Source: Chloroflexota bacterium | GTDB taxonomy: Bacteria > Chloroflexota > Anaerolineae > JAAYZQ01 | Assembly: GCA_018606645.1 (NCBI GenBank) | Contig: JAGVRI010000008.1 | Coordinates: 1-64,000, forward strand | Length of the DNA: 64,000 bases | Reading direction: 5' to 3' | In this document: positions 6,677 through 16,677 of the stretch, in pieces | Position numbering within the stretch: position 1 is the first letter of the stretch | Layout of the letters: each line of letters opens with the position of its first letter | The notes under the pieces: model-generated | What the model was told of the DNA's origin: nothing | Seen by the model: only the letters and a program-made list of their open reading frames with translations | Database searches by the model: none | Program-made: the position numbers and the translations under genes

Positions 6677-9600
6677 TCAGTGGATAATATCCAGATACAC
6701 CTTCTCCGTCTCCGGGTCTGGACTCAGGCCCAGCTCCTCCCTCAAGACCCGGACACACTCCTGATACTTGCGGATGGCAGCCGCCCGATCCCCCAGGCGA
6801 TAATAACAGAGCATCAACTCCCGATACACTGCTTCACGGTAGGGATCCTGGGCCAGCAATCGCTGATAGACCTCAATGGCCTGCTCCAGTTCCCTCTGGT
6901 CCGCATAGAGCCGGGCCAATGTTTCCAGAGCAGTCAGAAATCTCCGGTGCAACCGTTCCCGCTCCAGCACGCACCATTCATAGCCAACGCCCTCCAGATA
7001 CTCGCCCCGATAGAGAGCCAGCGCCTCTTCCAGCCGTTGAATCGCCTCCAACCGATCTCGGGGACAAACCTGTTCGGCCCGATCCAGCAACTGCTCAAAA
7101 GCCTCCACATCGAACCAGTAGTTCGTTTCCCGATTGAACCTGTACAACCCATCCTCGAAAATCACGCTCTCCCGAAACAGCGTCCGCCGCAACCGGTAGA
7201 GAGTGGAGCGGAAGATGCCGTCCAACCGCACGGGATCATGCTCTGGCCAGAACTTTTCGCCGATCTCCTCCTTGCGCAACCCCTCAGGGTGCAGAAGAAG
7301 ACAATAGAGCAGGTCCCGACTTTGGACCGTCGTCCACTGGACAGGTTTACCATCCAGCTCCACCCGGGGCACGCCCAGAGCATGAATGCTCAACGTCAAC
7401 TGCGGTTCTGTCGGGAGCGCGGGTTCCGGCCGACGAGCCACGCTTGTTCGGTAGGCCTCGATCCGCCGCAGAAGGTCAGGCAGGTAACGGCCTCCGATCC
7501 CCTGCTGAACTCCATAGTACAGCAGAGGCTGAAGCCGCGCCCCATCCACCACCAGGAACTGATCAAAGCCCAACTGCTCTGCCAGGGCCAACGCTTCGCC
7601 GAGATCGTTCTGTGCCTTTTCCCGGTCTTCGTACTGGAATGCCAGACCCGCCCGCTGCAGGAGCGCACGGGCCAACTCCTGACGGAATCCCCCGCACCGA
7701 AAGCCCTGAACGGCGCGTTCCAGGTGGTCCTGGGCCGCCATCTCATCCCCCTCTTCTCCAGCAAGGACTCCCAAGGAGAGGTGACACAGGGCCACTTCAT
7801 AGAGGGATTCATGAGCCTGTGCCTGTTCGAGTGCCTGGCACAGACAGGCGCGGGCTTGTGCTCGATCACCCCGCCATAGGCAGAGCATGCCCAGGGCGTT
7901 CAGGCTATAGGAGAGCACAAAGCCGCTTTGAGCCCGGTGGGCCACCTGCAAGGCTTCAGAGTAAGCTTGTCGGGCCTGCTCATAAGCCCCCAGATCGCGG
8001 TGTACATCGCCCAGGCTGGCCCAGATATAGGCTTCCACCCGCAAATCCACCGCTTGTTGGGCCTTGGTCAGTGCTTCGGTCAACAGGCGTAGCGCCTGGT
8101 CGTATTCCCCCCGCAGGGCATGCACCACTCCCAGGCTGTTCAGGGTGTTGGCCCATGGCCCCGGATTCCCCAGTTCCTGCCAACAACGCAGAGCAGCCTG
8201 GTAATGCTCAACCGCCTGCCCCAGATTGCCAGCCAATTCATAGCTGAGACCCAGGTCATGGTGCACCATCCCTTCGTCATACGGATCGGCCAGCACTCTG
8301 TACAGCGTCAACGCCTGCCTAAGCGCCTCCCGCCCTTCGTCCAGCGACCCCAGCCGGAGTTGGCAGAGACCTTCGTTGCGATAGGCCATCGCCTGGATGA
8401 ACTTCTCTCGAACCGTCTCTCCGCTGATCTGAGCCAGGGCTTGTCGAGACAGGCGGACAGCCTCGCCATAGCGCCCCTGGAACCGCAGCAGATGGCCCTT
8501 CGTCGCCAAGACGGAAGCTACCCCAGCTCTGTCGCCCCGAGCCGCAAACGACTGCTCTGCTCGTTGGTAACAATCCATGGCTGGTGTATACTCCCCGCGG
8601 TCTGCATAGATCCGACCTCGGTGCACCCAGAAATGGGGTCTGGAGGCAAAGATGGAATCCGGTAATGCGTCGAGCCAACTGGCCAGAGTATCCTTGCGCC
8701 CCGTTTCGTACAGGTGGGTAGCCATGCGTTCCACAATCTCGGTCACCGACTCCTGGTCCTGCAGGACAAGGTAGCGGTTCACTGCTCGTTCCCACTCCCC
8801 GCGCGCCGCGTAGGCCTGGGCAGCGCGGAGCATGATCTGCCGAAAACGAGCTTCATCTTGGCGCCGCAGGCTGGCCTGCAAGAACTCCCGGAATAGATCG
8901 TGGTACCGCAGATAATTCTGCTCCCCTTCAAATTCGGTCACGAACAGATTGCGAATGCGGAGCTGGTCCAACAAGTCCGCGGCCCGCTCAATCCCCAGCA
9001 CCTCCCGGCATATTTCTGGATTCAACTCTTCCAAGATCGAGGAATCGAGCAGAAACTCCCGCAACGGCGGTGGTTGTTGATCGAGCACCTGCTTCGAAAG
9101 ATAGTCGTAGAGCTGAATGCTGATGCGGCCTTGAATCGAGACTTCTCGCCTGGCCTGCTGCCAGGCCGGGGCGGCAGTGAGCAATAAGCCGGTGATCCAC
9201 CCTCCGGTCCGTTGGGCGAGGATCGCAGCCTCCTCTTCGTCTATCCGCATCCCGTAGTTTTGCAGCGCCAGCGCCTGGATCTCCGGAGCCGTAAAGCGGA
9301 GTTCATCAATGCTCAGACCGGCTGCCTGTCGGCGAGCCACGAGCAATGAGAGATTGGGTAGGGCGGGCAATGTCCGTGACGCGAGAATCAGATGAAAGTT
9401 CTCGTCGGCATAGGTCAGCAACAAACCGAGAAACTCGCTGATCTGCTCCTGCTCCTCCACCGTGTGGTGATCATCCAGGACGAGGACAAAGTATTCAGGA
9501 ATGGCAGTATAGACCTCTTGAACCAGGGTGGCCACCAGAGGATAGAGGTTCTGTCCGAGGTCTGACACGTTCTGCAAAAAGGCCCGAGTTCTTGCCCCAA

Positions 9601-9895
9601 AAGCAGGAAACCGATGGGCCAGGGTGGCCACCAGATGCTCCAGAAAGACGCGCAAATCCCGATCAAACGGATCAAGGGTGAACCAGCAGACCGGGAGGTC
9701 CGTCTCATGAGCAAAATCGGTCAGCAACGTCGTCTTGCCATAACCTGCTGGCGCCGAGATCAGGATCAACCGGCGGTCGAGATGGGCGTGAATAAAATCC
9801 ACCAACCGACGACGCGGCACCAGATCCGATCGCCGGCGCGGGACTCGGATCTTGGTCATGATGAGAGGAACAGCATCGGGGACCATCTGTTTCAC
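6677..9895 (-). CDS. ATPase-TPR-BTAD transcriptional regulator
   Basis: This 1072-residue multi-domain regulator combines MalT/LuxR-type and SARP-type parts. An N-terminal STAND-like NTPase has Walker A APAGYGKTT (48-56) and Walker B LVLDDHH (ending near 143). A central superhelix of about ten TPRs (roughly 360-780) is followed by a winged-helix OmpR/SARP DNA-binding domain (about 820-910) and a C-terminal BTAD domain (about 920-1070, ending in LREELGLSPDPET). It has no LuxR HTH. Such proteins sense a ligand or partner through the NTPase/TPR part and activate nearby genes. GTG at 9895 directly follows the TGA of the oxidoreductase gene. ATGs at 9886 and 9856 are alternative starts. The nearby heptamers suggest it controls the small-peptide operon. 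Confidence 0.9.
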   Translation of the reverse strand: MKQMVPDAVPLIMTKIRVPRRRSDLVPRRRLVDFIHAHLDRRLILISAPAGYGKTTLLTDFAHETDLPVCWFTLDPFDRDLRVFLEHLVATLAHRFPAFGARTRAFLQNVSDLGQNLYPLVATLVQEVYTAIPEYFVLVLDDHHTVEEQEQISEFLGLLLTYADENFHLILASRTLPALPNLSLLVARRQAAGLSIDELRFTAPEIQALALQNYGMRIDEEEAAILAQRTGGWITGLLLTAAPAWQQARREVSIQGRISIQLYDYLSKQVLDQQPPPLREFLLDSSILEELNPEICREVLGIERAADLLDQLRIRNLFVTEFEGEQNYLRYHDLFREFLQASLRRQDEARFRQIMLRAAQAYAARGEWERAVNRYLVLQDQESVTEIVERMATHLYETGRKDTLASWLDALPDSIFASRPHFWVHRGRIYADRGEYTPAMDCYQRAEQSFAARGDRAGVASVLATKGHLLRFQGRYGEAVRLSRQALAQISGETVREKFIQAMAYRNEGLCQLRLGSLDEGREALRQALTLYRVLADPYDEGMVHHDLGLSYELAGNLGQAVEHYQAALRCWQELGNPGPWANTLNSLGVVHALRGEYDQALRLLTEALTKAQQAVDLRVEAYIWASLGDVHRDLGAYEQARQAYSEALQVAHRAQSGFVLSYSLNALGMLCLWRGDRAQARACLCQALEQAQAHESLYEVALCHLSLGVLAGEEGDEMAAQDHLERAVQGFRCGGFRQELARALLQRAGLAFQYEDREKAQNDLGEALALAEQLGFDQFLVVDGARLQPLLYYGVQQGIGGRYLPDLLRRIEAYRTSVARRPEPALPTEPQLTLSIHALGVPRVELDGKPVQWTTVQSRDLLYCLLLHPEGLRKEEIGEKFWPEHDPVRLDGIFRSTLYRLRRTLFRESVIFEDGLYRFNRETNYWFDVEAFEQLLDRAEQVCPRDRLEAIQRLEEALALYRGEYLEGVGYEWCVLERERLHRRFLTALETLARLYADQRELEQAIEVYQRLLAQDPYREAVYRELMLCYYRLGDRAAAIRKYQECVRVLREELGLSPDPETEKVYLDIIH

Positions 9896-11017
9896 TCAGG
9901 AAACGACCGAGGAGAATCGCCCTGCCTCAAAACTGCGAATGTCTACCGCCCTAGGTTGCCCCTCTACGATCCACTCGGCCAGTGCCCGACCGGCGGCTGG
10001 GGCATTCATGATCCCATGCCCACCCCACCCACAGTCATTGAAATAACCTCGAAGATGAGGCACAGGACCCAGAATCGGATCATCGTCCGGAGTGACTGGC
10101 CGGAGGCCAGCCCAGGCCGTCTTGACCCCCGCTTCCTCCAGGGGAGGGGCGCGACGGATCGAATAGTCGATCACTTGATTCAGGAAAGATCGGTCTACCA
10201 CCGGATCTTCCTCATTACTCTCTGCGGCTCCCATGCCGATCAGCAATCCAGGCCCTTCACGGCGCATGTACCAGGGGCCAGCCATGTCATAGGTAAAAGG
10301 GATCGTCTGAGCGTATGCCGAGACCGGTCCCGTGACCAGGATATGGCGTTTGAGATTGGTGATAGGCAGATCTAACCCTGCCCAGGCCGCTACCTGACGG
10401 GCGCAAAAACCGGCCGCATTCACCACACATCGCGTGGCAATCAAGCCATGGGTCGTCCGCACCCCTGTCACTTGATCCCCCGTGATCTCCAAGCCTGTAG
10501 CCCGTACGCCCTCAAGAAACCGAACACCTCGCTGGCGGGCCTGCTGGGCATAGGCCATCATAATCGAATGGGGGTCCACATTCCCTTCGTTCGGGTTATG
10601 GAGAGCGAGTTCGATATCCTCGACATTCAGACCAGGGGTCAGGCGACCCACCTCATCCGCGTCTATCAAGTGGCTTTCCACACCCAACGCTCGCAGCACA
10701 GCGTGGCGACGGCGCAATTGGTCGGCTTCCGTCCGAGGGGCCAGCAGCAAGCAACCGATCGGCTCATATTCCGGACTGGCCCCCAACTCTTCCTCAAAAC
10801 GCATCAGCGCCTGAAAAGACCATATGGTCAACGGGAGACTCGCTTCCGTCTGAAAGGCATGACCGATAATGGCCGCAGACCGACCGGACGACCCGCTGCC
10901 CAAGGTGTTCATCTCAAGCACACATACGTCGCAAACCCCCAAGGTCGTCAAATGATAGGCCAGACTCAGTCCCTGAATGCCCCCGCCAATGATCACCACG
11001 TCCGCCGTGCGCTTCAT
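9896..11017 (-). CDS. FAD-dependent amino-acid oxidase/dehydrogenase (DAO family)
   Basis: The 373-residue enzyme begins with a Rossmann FAD motif, VVIIGGGIQGLSLAYHL, followed by the family's GSGSSGRSAAIIG segment and a C-terminal NDCGWGGHGIMNAPAAG flavin-contact motif. It resembles the sarcosine oxidase beta/glycine oxidase/dimethylglycine dehydrogenase group, which oxidises secondary amino acids. The exact substrate is unknown. ATG at 11017 has GAGGGGG upstream, and a consensus promoter lies at 11050-11078. It is cotranscribed with the BTAD regulator, which starts one base after its stop. Confidence 0.85.
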   Translation of the reverse strand: MKRTADVVIIGGGIQGLSLAYHLTTLGVCDVCVLEMNTLGSGSSGRSAAIIGHAFQTEASLPLTIWSFQALMRFEEELGASPEYEPIGCLLLAPRTEADQLRRRHAVLRALGVESHLIDADEVGRLTPGLNVEDIELALHNPNEGNVDPHSIMMAYAQQARQRGVRFLEGVRATGLEITGDQVTGVRTTHGLIATRCVVNAAGFCARQVAAWAGLDLPITNLKRHILVTGPVSAYAQTIPFTYDMAGPWYMRREGPGLLIGMGAAESNEEDPVVDRSFLNQVIDYSIRRAPPLEEAGVKTAWAGLRPVTPDDDPILGPVPHLRGYFNDCGWGGHGIMNAPAAGRALAEWIVEGQPRAVDIRSFEAGRFSSVVS

Positions 11018-11049
11018 CGTTGACCCCCTCGCGGTGGGACTTTCGATGC

Positions 11050-11078
11050 AGTATAACAGAAGAACCAGTACAAGTCAA
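11050..11078 (-). promoter_or_regulatory. Sigma70-type promoter of oxidoreductase-regulator operon
   Basis: On the minus strand TTGACT (11078-11073) and TATACT (11055-11050) are 17 bases apart. The -10 box is 33 bases before the start codon of the FAD oxidoreductase gene. Confidence 0.85.
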
Positions 11079-11262
11079 CCGCTGACGGTGCGACAGAACG
11101 GCGGGGCTGTTGTCAGGTCCCAAGGAACCGCCAGATAAAGAGTAACCTAACCTGGCGCTCTGCCCCTACCGAAGCCGACTCTACCTATTCAGGAAAACCA
11201 CATAACCAAGAAGAGCTGCCCCTTGCCCTGTTCGATTCGCCGTACCATGTCGTTCGCCGCTC

Positions 11263-12156
11263 CTAGCGACGGGTCCGCCATCGAGGGTCCAGCGAATCCC
11301 GCAAAGCATCTCCCAGAATATTCACAGAAAGCACCGTCAGCGCAATCGCCAGGCCCGGAACCACTGTGACCCACGGAGCATTCCGCAGGTAGCCACGTCC
11401 CTCGTTCAACATGGCGCCCCATTCGGCCGTGGGCGCAGGAACCGCCAGTCCCAAAAAGCTGAGAGCCGAAGCATTCAGGATCGCCCAGCCAATGTCCAGG
11501 GTGGTAAAGACCAGGACCGGTCCGAGGATATTGGGCACAATATGTCGCCATAGGATGCGTCCATCGCTGCAACCCACCGTCACGGCGGCCCGCACGTAGG
11601 CCTGACGCCGTGCCGAAAGGGTCTGGCCACGCACCAACCGGGTATAATTGGGAATGCCGGCGATGCCCACGGCAAGGATCACGGTCGTGATCCCTGGGCC
11701 GAGTGCAGCAATAATACTCAAAGCCAGGAGAATGCTGGGAAACGAGAGCATGACATCCACCAGCCAGCCGATGATCCGGTCCACCCATCGTCCATAGTAG
11801 CCGGCCAAAAGTCCCAACATGCTCCCCGGCACCGCCGCGATCAGTACAGCCAGCGCCCCAATCCCCAGCGATAATCGTCCGCCGTATAACACCCGCGTCG
11901 CCACGTCACGGCCGAACAGGTCCGTGCCTGCCCAATGAGTACCGCTGGGAGGCAAGAATTGCCGTGTCGGAGCCATCACTATCGGATCGTACGGGCTGAT
12001 CACCGGTACCGCCACCATCAGGGCCATCAGGAGGGCGAGAAAGCTTAGGGCCGCCAACACCTCAGGCCGGGTAATGAACCGTCGTCGGGGGACAGGGGCG
12101 TACGCATGCCGTGGAACCGGTCGGCGCGTCGGGATCGGGAAACGACGTCTAATCAT
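11263..12156 (-). CDS. Peptide ABC transporter permease, DppC-like
   Basis: This roughly 297-residue membrane permease has an Arg/Pro-rich cytoplasmic N-terminus, the OppC/DppC segment HWAGTDLFGRDVATRVLYGGRLSLGIG, about six helices, and an EAA-type loop around the VGCSDGRILWRHIVPNIL region. It pairs with the DppB-like protein to form the channel of an oligopeptide, dipeptide or nickel importer. The ATG at 12156 lies inside the end of the DppB gene (8-base overlap), which favours it over the earlier GTG-type start. No ATPase subunits (DppD/DppF) are present in the window. Confidence 0.88.
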   Translation of the reverse strand: MIRRRFPIPTRRPVPRHAYAPVPRRRFITRPEVLAALSFLALLMALMVAVPVISPYDPIVMAPTRQFLPPSGTHWAGTDLFGRDVATRVLYGGRLSLGIGALAVLIAAVPGSMLGLLAGYYGRWVDRIIGWLVDVMLSFPSILLALSIIAALGPGITTVILAVGIAGIPNYTRLVRGQTLSARRQAYVRAAVTVGCSDGRILWRHIVPNILGPVLVFTTLDIGWAILNASALSFLGLAVPAPTAEWGAMLNEGRGYLRNAPWVTVVPGLAIALTVLSVNILGDALRDSLDPRWRTRR

Positions 12157-13072
12157 AACGAATCCGGGGATCGAGCAAAGCGTAGACAATGTCTACGCTG
12201 AGGTTCATCATGGTATACACCAACGCCGCCAGCAGAACAATGCCTTGAACCAGAGGAAAGTCTTTCCAGAGGATGGCCTGGACCAGCAGACGGCCGATCC
12301 CTTGCCGTGAAAAGATGGTCTCGGTCACCACTGTACCGCTCAGTAGAAAGCCAAATTGAAGACCGATGACGGTGATGACCGGAATTAGGGCATTCTTGAG
12401 TGCATGGCGCAGCAGGAGAACCCCTTCTCCTAACCCCTTGGCACGGGCGGTGACCATAAAGTCCTGGCTGAGTACTTCTAACAAACTGGCCCGCACCAGC
12501 CGGGCAATGACCCCCGATGAGGCAAAACCAAGCACCAGAGCGGGCATCATGAGATGGGCCAGCCCTCCTTGCCCGGTCGCCGGAAGCCAGCCAAGCCATA
12601 TACTCAGCACCCAGATAAGAAGCAGGGCCGACCAGTAGATGGGCAACGAGACCCCGACCACCGAGAGACCGGTCACCAACGCATCAACCCAGGTACCCTG
12701 CCTCAACGCAGCCAGAAGACCAAGGCTGCCGCCGACAACTATTGCCACCCCCATCGCCGCAAGAGCCAGCTCAATGGTGCTGGGCAATTGCTCGGCAATC
12801 GTCACCACGACCGGTCGGTGAGTAAAGAGCGAGGTGCCCAAGTCGCCACGGATCAGACGAAACAGATAGCGTTGATATTGGACCCATAGCGATTCATCCA
12901 GGCCTAACGCTGCTCTCAGTTCAGTAACTGCCGTGGCCGAACCGCCTCCCTCCGAAAGCATGAGCGTGGCCGGATCGCCCGGCAAGAGCCGCATGAGGAC
13001 AAAAACCAGCGTCGCTACACCCCATAACACGGGGATGGCTCCCACCAGCCGTCGGCCAAGGTAGTGCATCAT
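12149..13072 (-). CDS. Peptide ABC transporter permease, DppB-like
   Basis: The 307-residue permease starts MMHYLGRRLVGAIPVLWGVATLVFVLMRLLPGDP, diagnostic of the OppB/DppB family. The family's conserved cytoplasmic loop region is visible around DFMVTARAKGLGEGVLLLRHALKNALIPV. It is the second gene after the lipoprotein substrate-binding gene and overlaps DppC. The substrate could be peptides, nickel or another small solute. The nickel enzyme elsewhere in the window is not evidence for nickel here. Confidence 0.9.
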   Translation of the reverse strand: MMHYLGRRLVGAIPVLWGVATLVFVLMRLLPGDPATLMLSEGGGSATAVTELRAALGLDESLWVQYQRYLFRLIRGDLGTSLFTHRPVVVTIAEQLPSTIELALAAMGVAIVVGGSLGLLAALRQGTWVDALVTGLSVVGVSLPIYWSALLLIWVLSIWLGWLPATGQGGLAHLMMPALVLGFASSGVIARLVRASLLEVLSQDFMVTARAKGLGEGVLLLRHALKNALIPVITVIGLQFGFLLSGTVVTETIFSRQGIGRLLVQAILWKDFPLVQGIVLLAALVYTMMNLSVDIVYALLDPRIRYD

Positions 13073-13132
13073 AGGCAGGAGAAAACAGACCGGCGGACTT
13101 GGCCGCTGCTTCGAGCCCCATCCGCCCGAAAA

Positions 13133-14767
13133 TCACGGTTCCAAAGACACATCATACAGCCAGGGGAACCAGCCCCGTCGGTCGTACTGCAGACCTCGGA
13201 CGGAGGCGCGGGCTGCGTTCAGGTTTACATACTCCCGGATCGGTAAGATGAGGGCCAGGTCCATGATCCGTGTCTGCGCCTGGGCATAGATCTCTGCCCG
13301 CCGCGTGGGATCCAGGGTCTGGACCCCCTCCGTCAGCAAGCGGTCCAGTTCCGCATCACGGACCTTGGACCAGTTGAACCCGCCGTCGGCATTGGCCGAG
13401 AGAAAGGTAAGGTTCAGCACGCTCGGATCGCTCCCGGAGAAGGTCATCGGCGCCAGGTGGTGCTTCCCCTGGCCGGCAGCTTCCACCGCCGCCGGAAAAG
13501 CCACCGTCTCCAATTCTAACCGCACGCCTACCGATCGGAACTGGGCCTGAAGCATCTGACCCACCTCGGGCAGGTAGCCCCAGCTCATCAGGTAGGCTTG
13601 CAGGGTGAGCGGCTGGCCATCTTTCTCACGAATCCCATCTCCATCTTGATCGCGCCAGCCTGCTTCTTCCAACAGGGCAATCGCTCGACCGGGGTCATAT
13701 TCATATCGGCCTACGACATTCGGAGAATAGCCGGTCGTGCCCGAATTCAATGGCCCATACGCCACCGGGGAGAACTCCTGGAAGATGGTGCGGACGATAC
13801 TCTGCCGATCCGTGGCATACAGCAGCGCCTGACGGACCCTCAAGTCATCAGTGGGAGGTCTCGTTGTGTTCAGAAAGAACTGGAGCGGTTGGCCTGGGAC
13901 CGGCACCTGATAGAGCACGAAACGGCCATCACTCTTCAGGCGATTCGCATCCTGGGGCGGCAGTTCGCCCATCACATCCGCCTCGCCAGACTCAAGAGCC
14001 AGGGCACGGACCGATGGATCTACATAGAAGCGGAAGACAATCTCGTCCAGATACGCCGGCCCGCTGTGACGGTACACCTCCGGTCCCCAGGCATAGGCTG
14101 GGTTCCGGACCAGCGTCAGATGATCGTTGGGCACATACTCTTTGAACAGAAACGGTCCGGTGCCTACCTGGTGCAGTTGATATTCAACTCCCCACCGCTG
14201 TACCGCAGTGGGTGAAGCCATGCCCAGGTACACCTGACTCAGTGAGTCAAGGAGAGGAGCATAGGGCGTACTCAGTCGTATCCGGACCGTATATTCGTCA
14301 ATGACCTCGGTCCGTTCGTACGGGCCCAGCATTCCTTTTGCCTTGCGGGACTTGGTCTCAGGGTTGGCAATACGATCCAGGTTGAACCGAACCGCCTCAG
14401 CATTAAAGGGTGTGCCATCATGAAAGGCAACATTCCGCCGCAGATAGAAGGTATAGACCAGACCGTCTTCTGATACTTCCCAACGCTCGGCCAGTCCAGG
14501 CACAAAGCGGCCATCCAGGCTCTGATAGATCAGCGTGTCGTACACACTGGTGAGCGGAATCCCCAATTCCGAAGAGGCGTCCACATGCGGGTCCAGGCCC
14601 GAAGGGGCCAAGGTCAGGCCGAAGGTCAGCTTTCCACCCTGACTTGGAACCGCTGTGTGCGACTCCGTTGCGGTCCCAGGAACACTCACCTGGCAAGCAG
14701 CAAGACCTCCTCCTGCCAGGACTAGCCCCACGACCAGCCAGATAATCAAGTGTCTACCGCGCAGCAT
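13133..14767 (-). CDS. ABC transporter substrate-binding lipoprotein, family 5
   Basis: The 544-residue extracytoplasmic solute-binding protein has an N-terminal signal with lipobox LAAC, so the mature protein starts at Cys25. The body shows the family-5 fold, including the RWEVSEDGLVYTFYLRRNVAFHDGTPF signature and later a VRQALLYATDR segment. It delivers peptides or related solutes to the DppBC channel. ATG at 14767 is preceded by AAGGAGAGG, and the longer open frame has no ribosome site. The gene heads the three-gene transporter unit. Confidence 0.9.
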   Translation of the reverse strand: MLRGRHLIIWLVVGLVLAGGGLAACQVSVPGTATESHTAVPSQGGKLTFGLTLAPSGLDPHVDASSELGIPLTSVYDTLIYQSLDGRFVPGLAERWEVSEDGLVYTFYLRRNVAFHDGTPFNAEAVRFNLDRIANPETKSRKAKGMLGPYERTEVIDEYTVRIRLSTPYAPLLDSLSQVYLGMASPTAVQRWGVEYQLHQVGTGPFLFKEYVPNDHLTLVRNPAYAWGPEVYRHSGPAYLDEIVFRFYVDPSVRALALESGEADVMGELPPQDANRLKSDGRFVLYQVPVPGQPLQFFLNTTRPPTDDLRVRQALLYATDRQSIVRTIFQEFSPVAYGPLNSGTTGYSPNVVGRYEYDPGRAIALLEEAGWRDQDGDGIREKDGQPLTLQAYLMSWGYLPEVGQMLQAQFRSVGVRLELETVAFPAAVEAAGQGKHHLAPMTFSGSDPSVLNLTFLSANADGGFNWSKVRDAELDRLLTEGVQTLDPTRRAEIYAQAQTRIMDLALILPIREYVNLNAARASVRGLQYDRRGWFPWLYDVSLEP

Positions 14768-14802
14768 GCCCCTCTCCTTCGTAAGTTCAATGTACACTGC
14801 CG

Positions 14803-14831
14803 ATTGTAGCACAGGTCCCGCCAAAGACGAA
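14803..14831 (-). promoter_or_regulatory. Extended -10 promoter of peptide transporter operon
   Basis: On the minus strand TGC-TACAAT (-10 at 14808-14803) has the extended TGn element. A poor -35 (TTCGTC) sits 17 bases upstream. It lies about 36 bases before the start of the substrate-binding gene. Confidence 0.5.
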
Positions 14832-14881
14832 ATAGCCACCAGACAGCGTCTTCTAGCAAGAGGACTCAAGCCGTTGCAGAG

Positions 14882-16645
14882 TCAGGAGTTCATCGAAGGA
14901 TCCCTCTCTAGCTCCTCCACCATGGCCAATTCGAGCTGGCGGCGATAGAGCTGACTATACAGCCCGTGACGTTGCATCAATTCCCGGTGATCTCCGATCT
15001 CGATAATGCGACCATCCTCCAGAGCAATGATCTTGTCCGCATTGCGGATCGTGCTCAGCCGATGGGCAATCACCAGGGCAGTGCGGCCCTTCAGCACCGA
15101 CTCCAGGGCCTGCTGGATCAGATATTCGGCCTCGGCATCGACCGAAGAGGTTGCTTCGTCGAGGATGAGGATACGTGGATTCGCCAGGATGGCTCGCGCC
15201 AGAGCCAGCCGTTGCTTCTGACCCCCGCTGAGTCGAACTCCCCGCTCCCCGATCTCGGTATCGTACCCACGAGGCAAGGCCTCGATAAACTCATGAGCGT
15301 ACGCTGCCTGCGCGGCCGCGATCAATTCTTCATCAGTCGCATCGGGTTTGGCAAACAGCAAATTCTCGCGGACGGTCGTATTAAAAAGAAAGGTTTCCTG
15401 AAGCACCACCGCGATCTGCCGGCGTAACGAAGCAAGTTTCACCCGGCGCAGGTCATGCCCGTCCACCAGGATCCGCCCCGAGATCGGATCGTAGAACCGG
15501 CACAGCAGGTTCGCGATGCTGCTCTTGCCGGCACCGCTGGGGCCTACCAGGGCCACCACCTCGCCTGGTGCCATGCGAAAGCTCACATCATGCAGGACCT
15601 CTTCCCCTGTGCCATAGCGAAAATGCACATGTTCAAACACCACGTCTCCCCGGATCGGGGGCAATTCGATCGCATCCGGGGCATCCTCGATCTCCGGTGT
15701 CCGGTCCAGGAGCTCCAGGATCCGTTCCCCGGCGGCGATAGCCTCTTGAAACACATTATCTACTTCGGTCAAACGGTTCACCGGTTCGTAGAAAGACACC
15801 ACATACGAAAGGAAAGCCACCAGGGTCCCCAAGGACAGCATCCCACGTAGGACCATGATTGACCCCACGCTCAGGACAACCACCGTGCCCAGAGACGCCA
15901 GAAACCGCATCGCCGGGAAAAAGGTGGACCAGTAGCGAATCCCCTGCACCCGCGCCAGGTAATAGTTCTCGCTCTCTGCCGCAAACCGCTGCAACTCACG
16001 TTCCTCGCGGACGAAAGCCTGGATGACTTGGATCCCGGACAGATTGTCCTGAAGGCGAGCGTTGATGTCGCCCAGACGAGCCCGGACTCGACGGTAGACG
16101 GGGCGGATGCGGGTGTTGAAATAGCGGAGCGACACAGCCAGTATCGGTACAGGCAGGAGCACGAGCAATGCCAGCCGGGCATCCAGCACAAAGAGAATGA
16201 CGGTTCCACCGCACAGCCGGATCAAGTCCACGGCGGTCAGGGCTGAACCGTGAGTCACAAAGTTCTCCAGCGCATTCACGTCATTCGTGACCCGGGACAT
16301 CAACTCGCCGGTGGACGTCTGCTCGAAAAAGGACAGCGACAGCCGCTGCAAGTATGCGTACAGACGGACCCTCAGGTCCAGGATAAACTTCTCGCCCAAG
16401 GCGTGACGGATAAACGAATCGCCGGCAAAGATAATCTGCTGTAACGCATAGACCCCCACCAATCCCCCGATGAGCAGGCCCAGATGGGTCAGTTCATGAC
16501 GGGTGATGATCTGGTCTACAATCGCTTTTTGAAACAGGGGCGGTGCCAGGTCCATGCCCGCCCGTCCCAGAAGCAAGACGGCGCTGATCAACAGCGTTTT
16601 CCAGTAGGGTACCAGAAACAGGGAGAGACGTTTCAAAGTCCGCAT
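14882..16645 (-). CDS. ABC exporter, MsbA/MdlB-like fused permease-ATPase
   Basis: This 587-residue half-transporter has an N-terminal six-helix ABC exporter domain (about 1-310). The C-terminal ATPase has Walker A GPSGAGKSS, Q-loop VVLQETFLFN, signature LSGGQKQR, Walker B ILILDEATS and the H-loop in VIAHRLST. It should work as a homodimer exporting lipids, peptides or drugs. I prefer ATG at 16645 because GAGGAC lies 5 bases upstream. A TTG at 16663 is the alternative. It follows the EamA gene closely and is probably cotranscribed. Confidence 0.9.
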   Translation of the reverse strand: MRTLKRLSLFLVPYWKTLLISAVLLLGRAGMDLAPPLFQKAIVDQIITRHELTHLGLLIGGLVGVYALQQIIFAGDSFIRHALGEKFILDLRVRLYAYLQRLSLSFFEQTSTGELMSRVTNDVNALENFVTHGSALTAVDLIRLCGGTVILFVLDARLALLVLLPVPILAVSLRYFNTRIRPVYRRVRARLGDINARLQDNLSGIQVIQAFVREERELQRFAAESENYYLARVQGIRYWSTFFPAMRFLASLGTVVVLSVGSIMVLRGMLSLGTLVAFLSYVVSFYEPVNRLTEVDNVFQEAIAAGERILELLDRTPEIEDAPDAIELPPIRGDVVFEHVHFRYGTGEEVLHDVSFRMAPGEVVALVGPSGAGKSSIANLLCRFYDPISGRILVDGHDLRRVKLASLRRQIAVVLQETFLFNTTVRENLLFAKPDATDEELIAAAQAAYAHEFIEALPRGYDTEIGERGVRLSGGQKQRLALARAILANPRILILDEATSSVDAEAEYLIQQALESVLKGRTALVIAHRLSTIRNADKIIALEDGRIIEIGDHRELMQRHGLYSQLYRRQLELAMVEELERDPSMNS

Positions 16646-16677
16646 CTTGTCCTCGAATGTCAAAACTCTCGCCCGTC

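Noticed and set aside
6644-7879. 411-codon open frame on the plus strand
   Set aside because: It is antisense to the BTAD regulator. The translation is rich in Pro, Gln and Arg without domains, as expected for a shadow frame at high GC.
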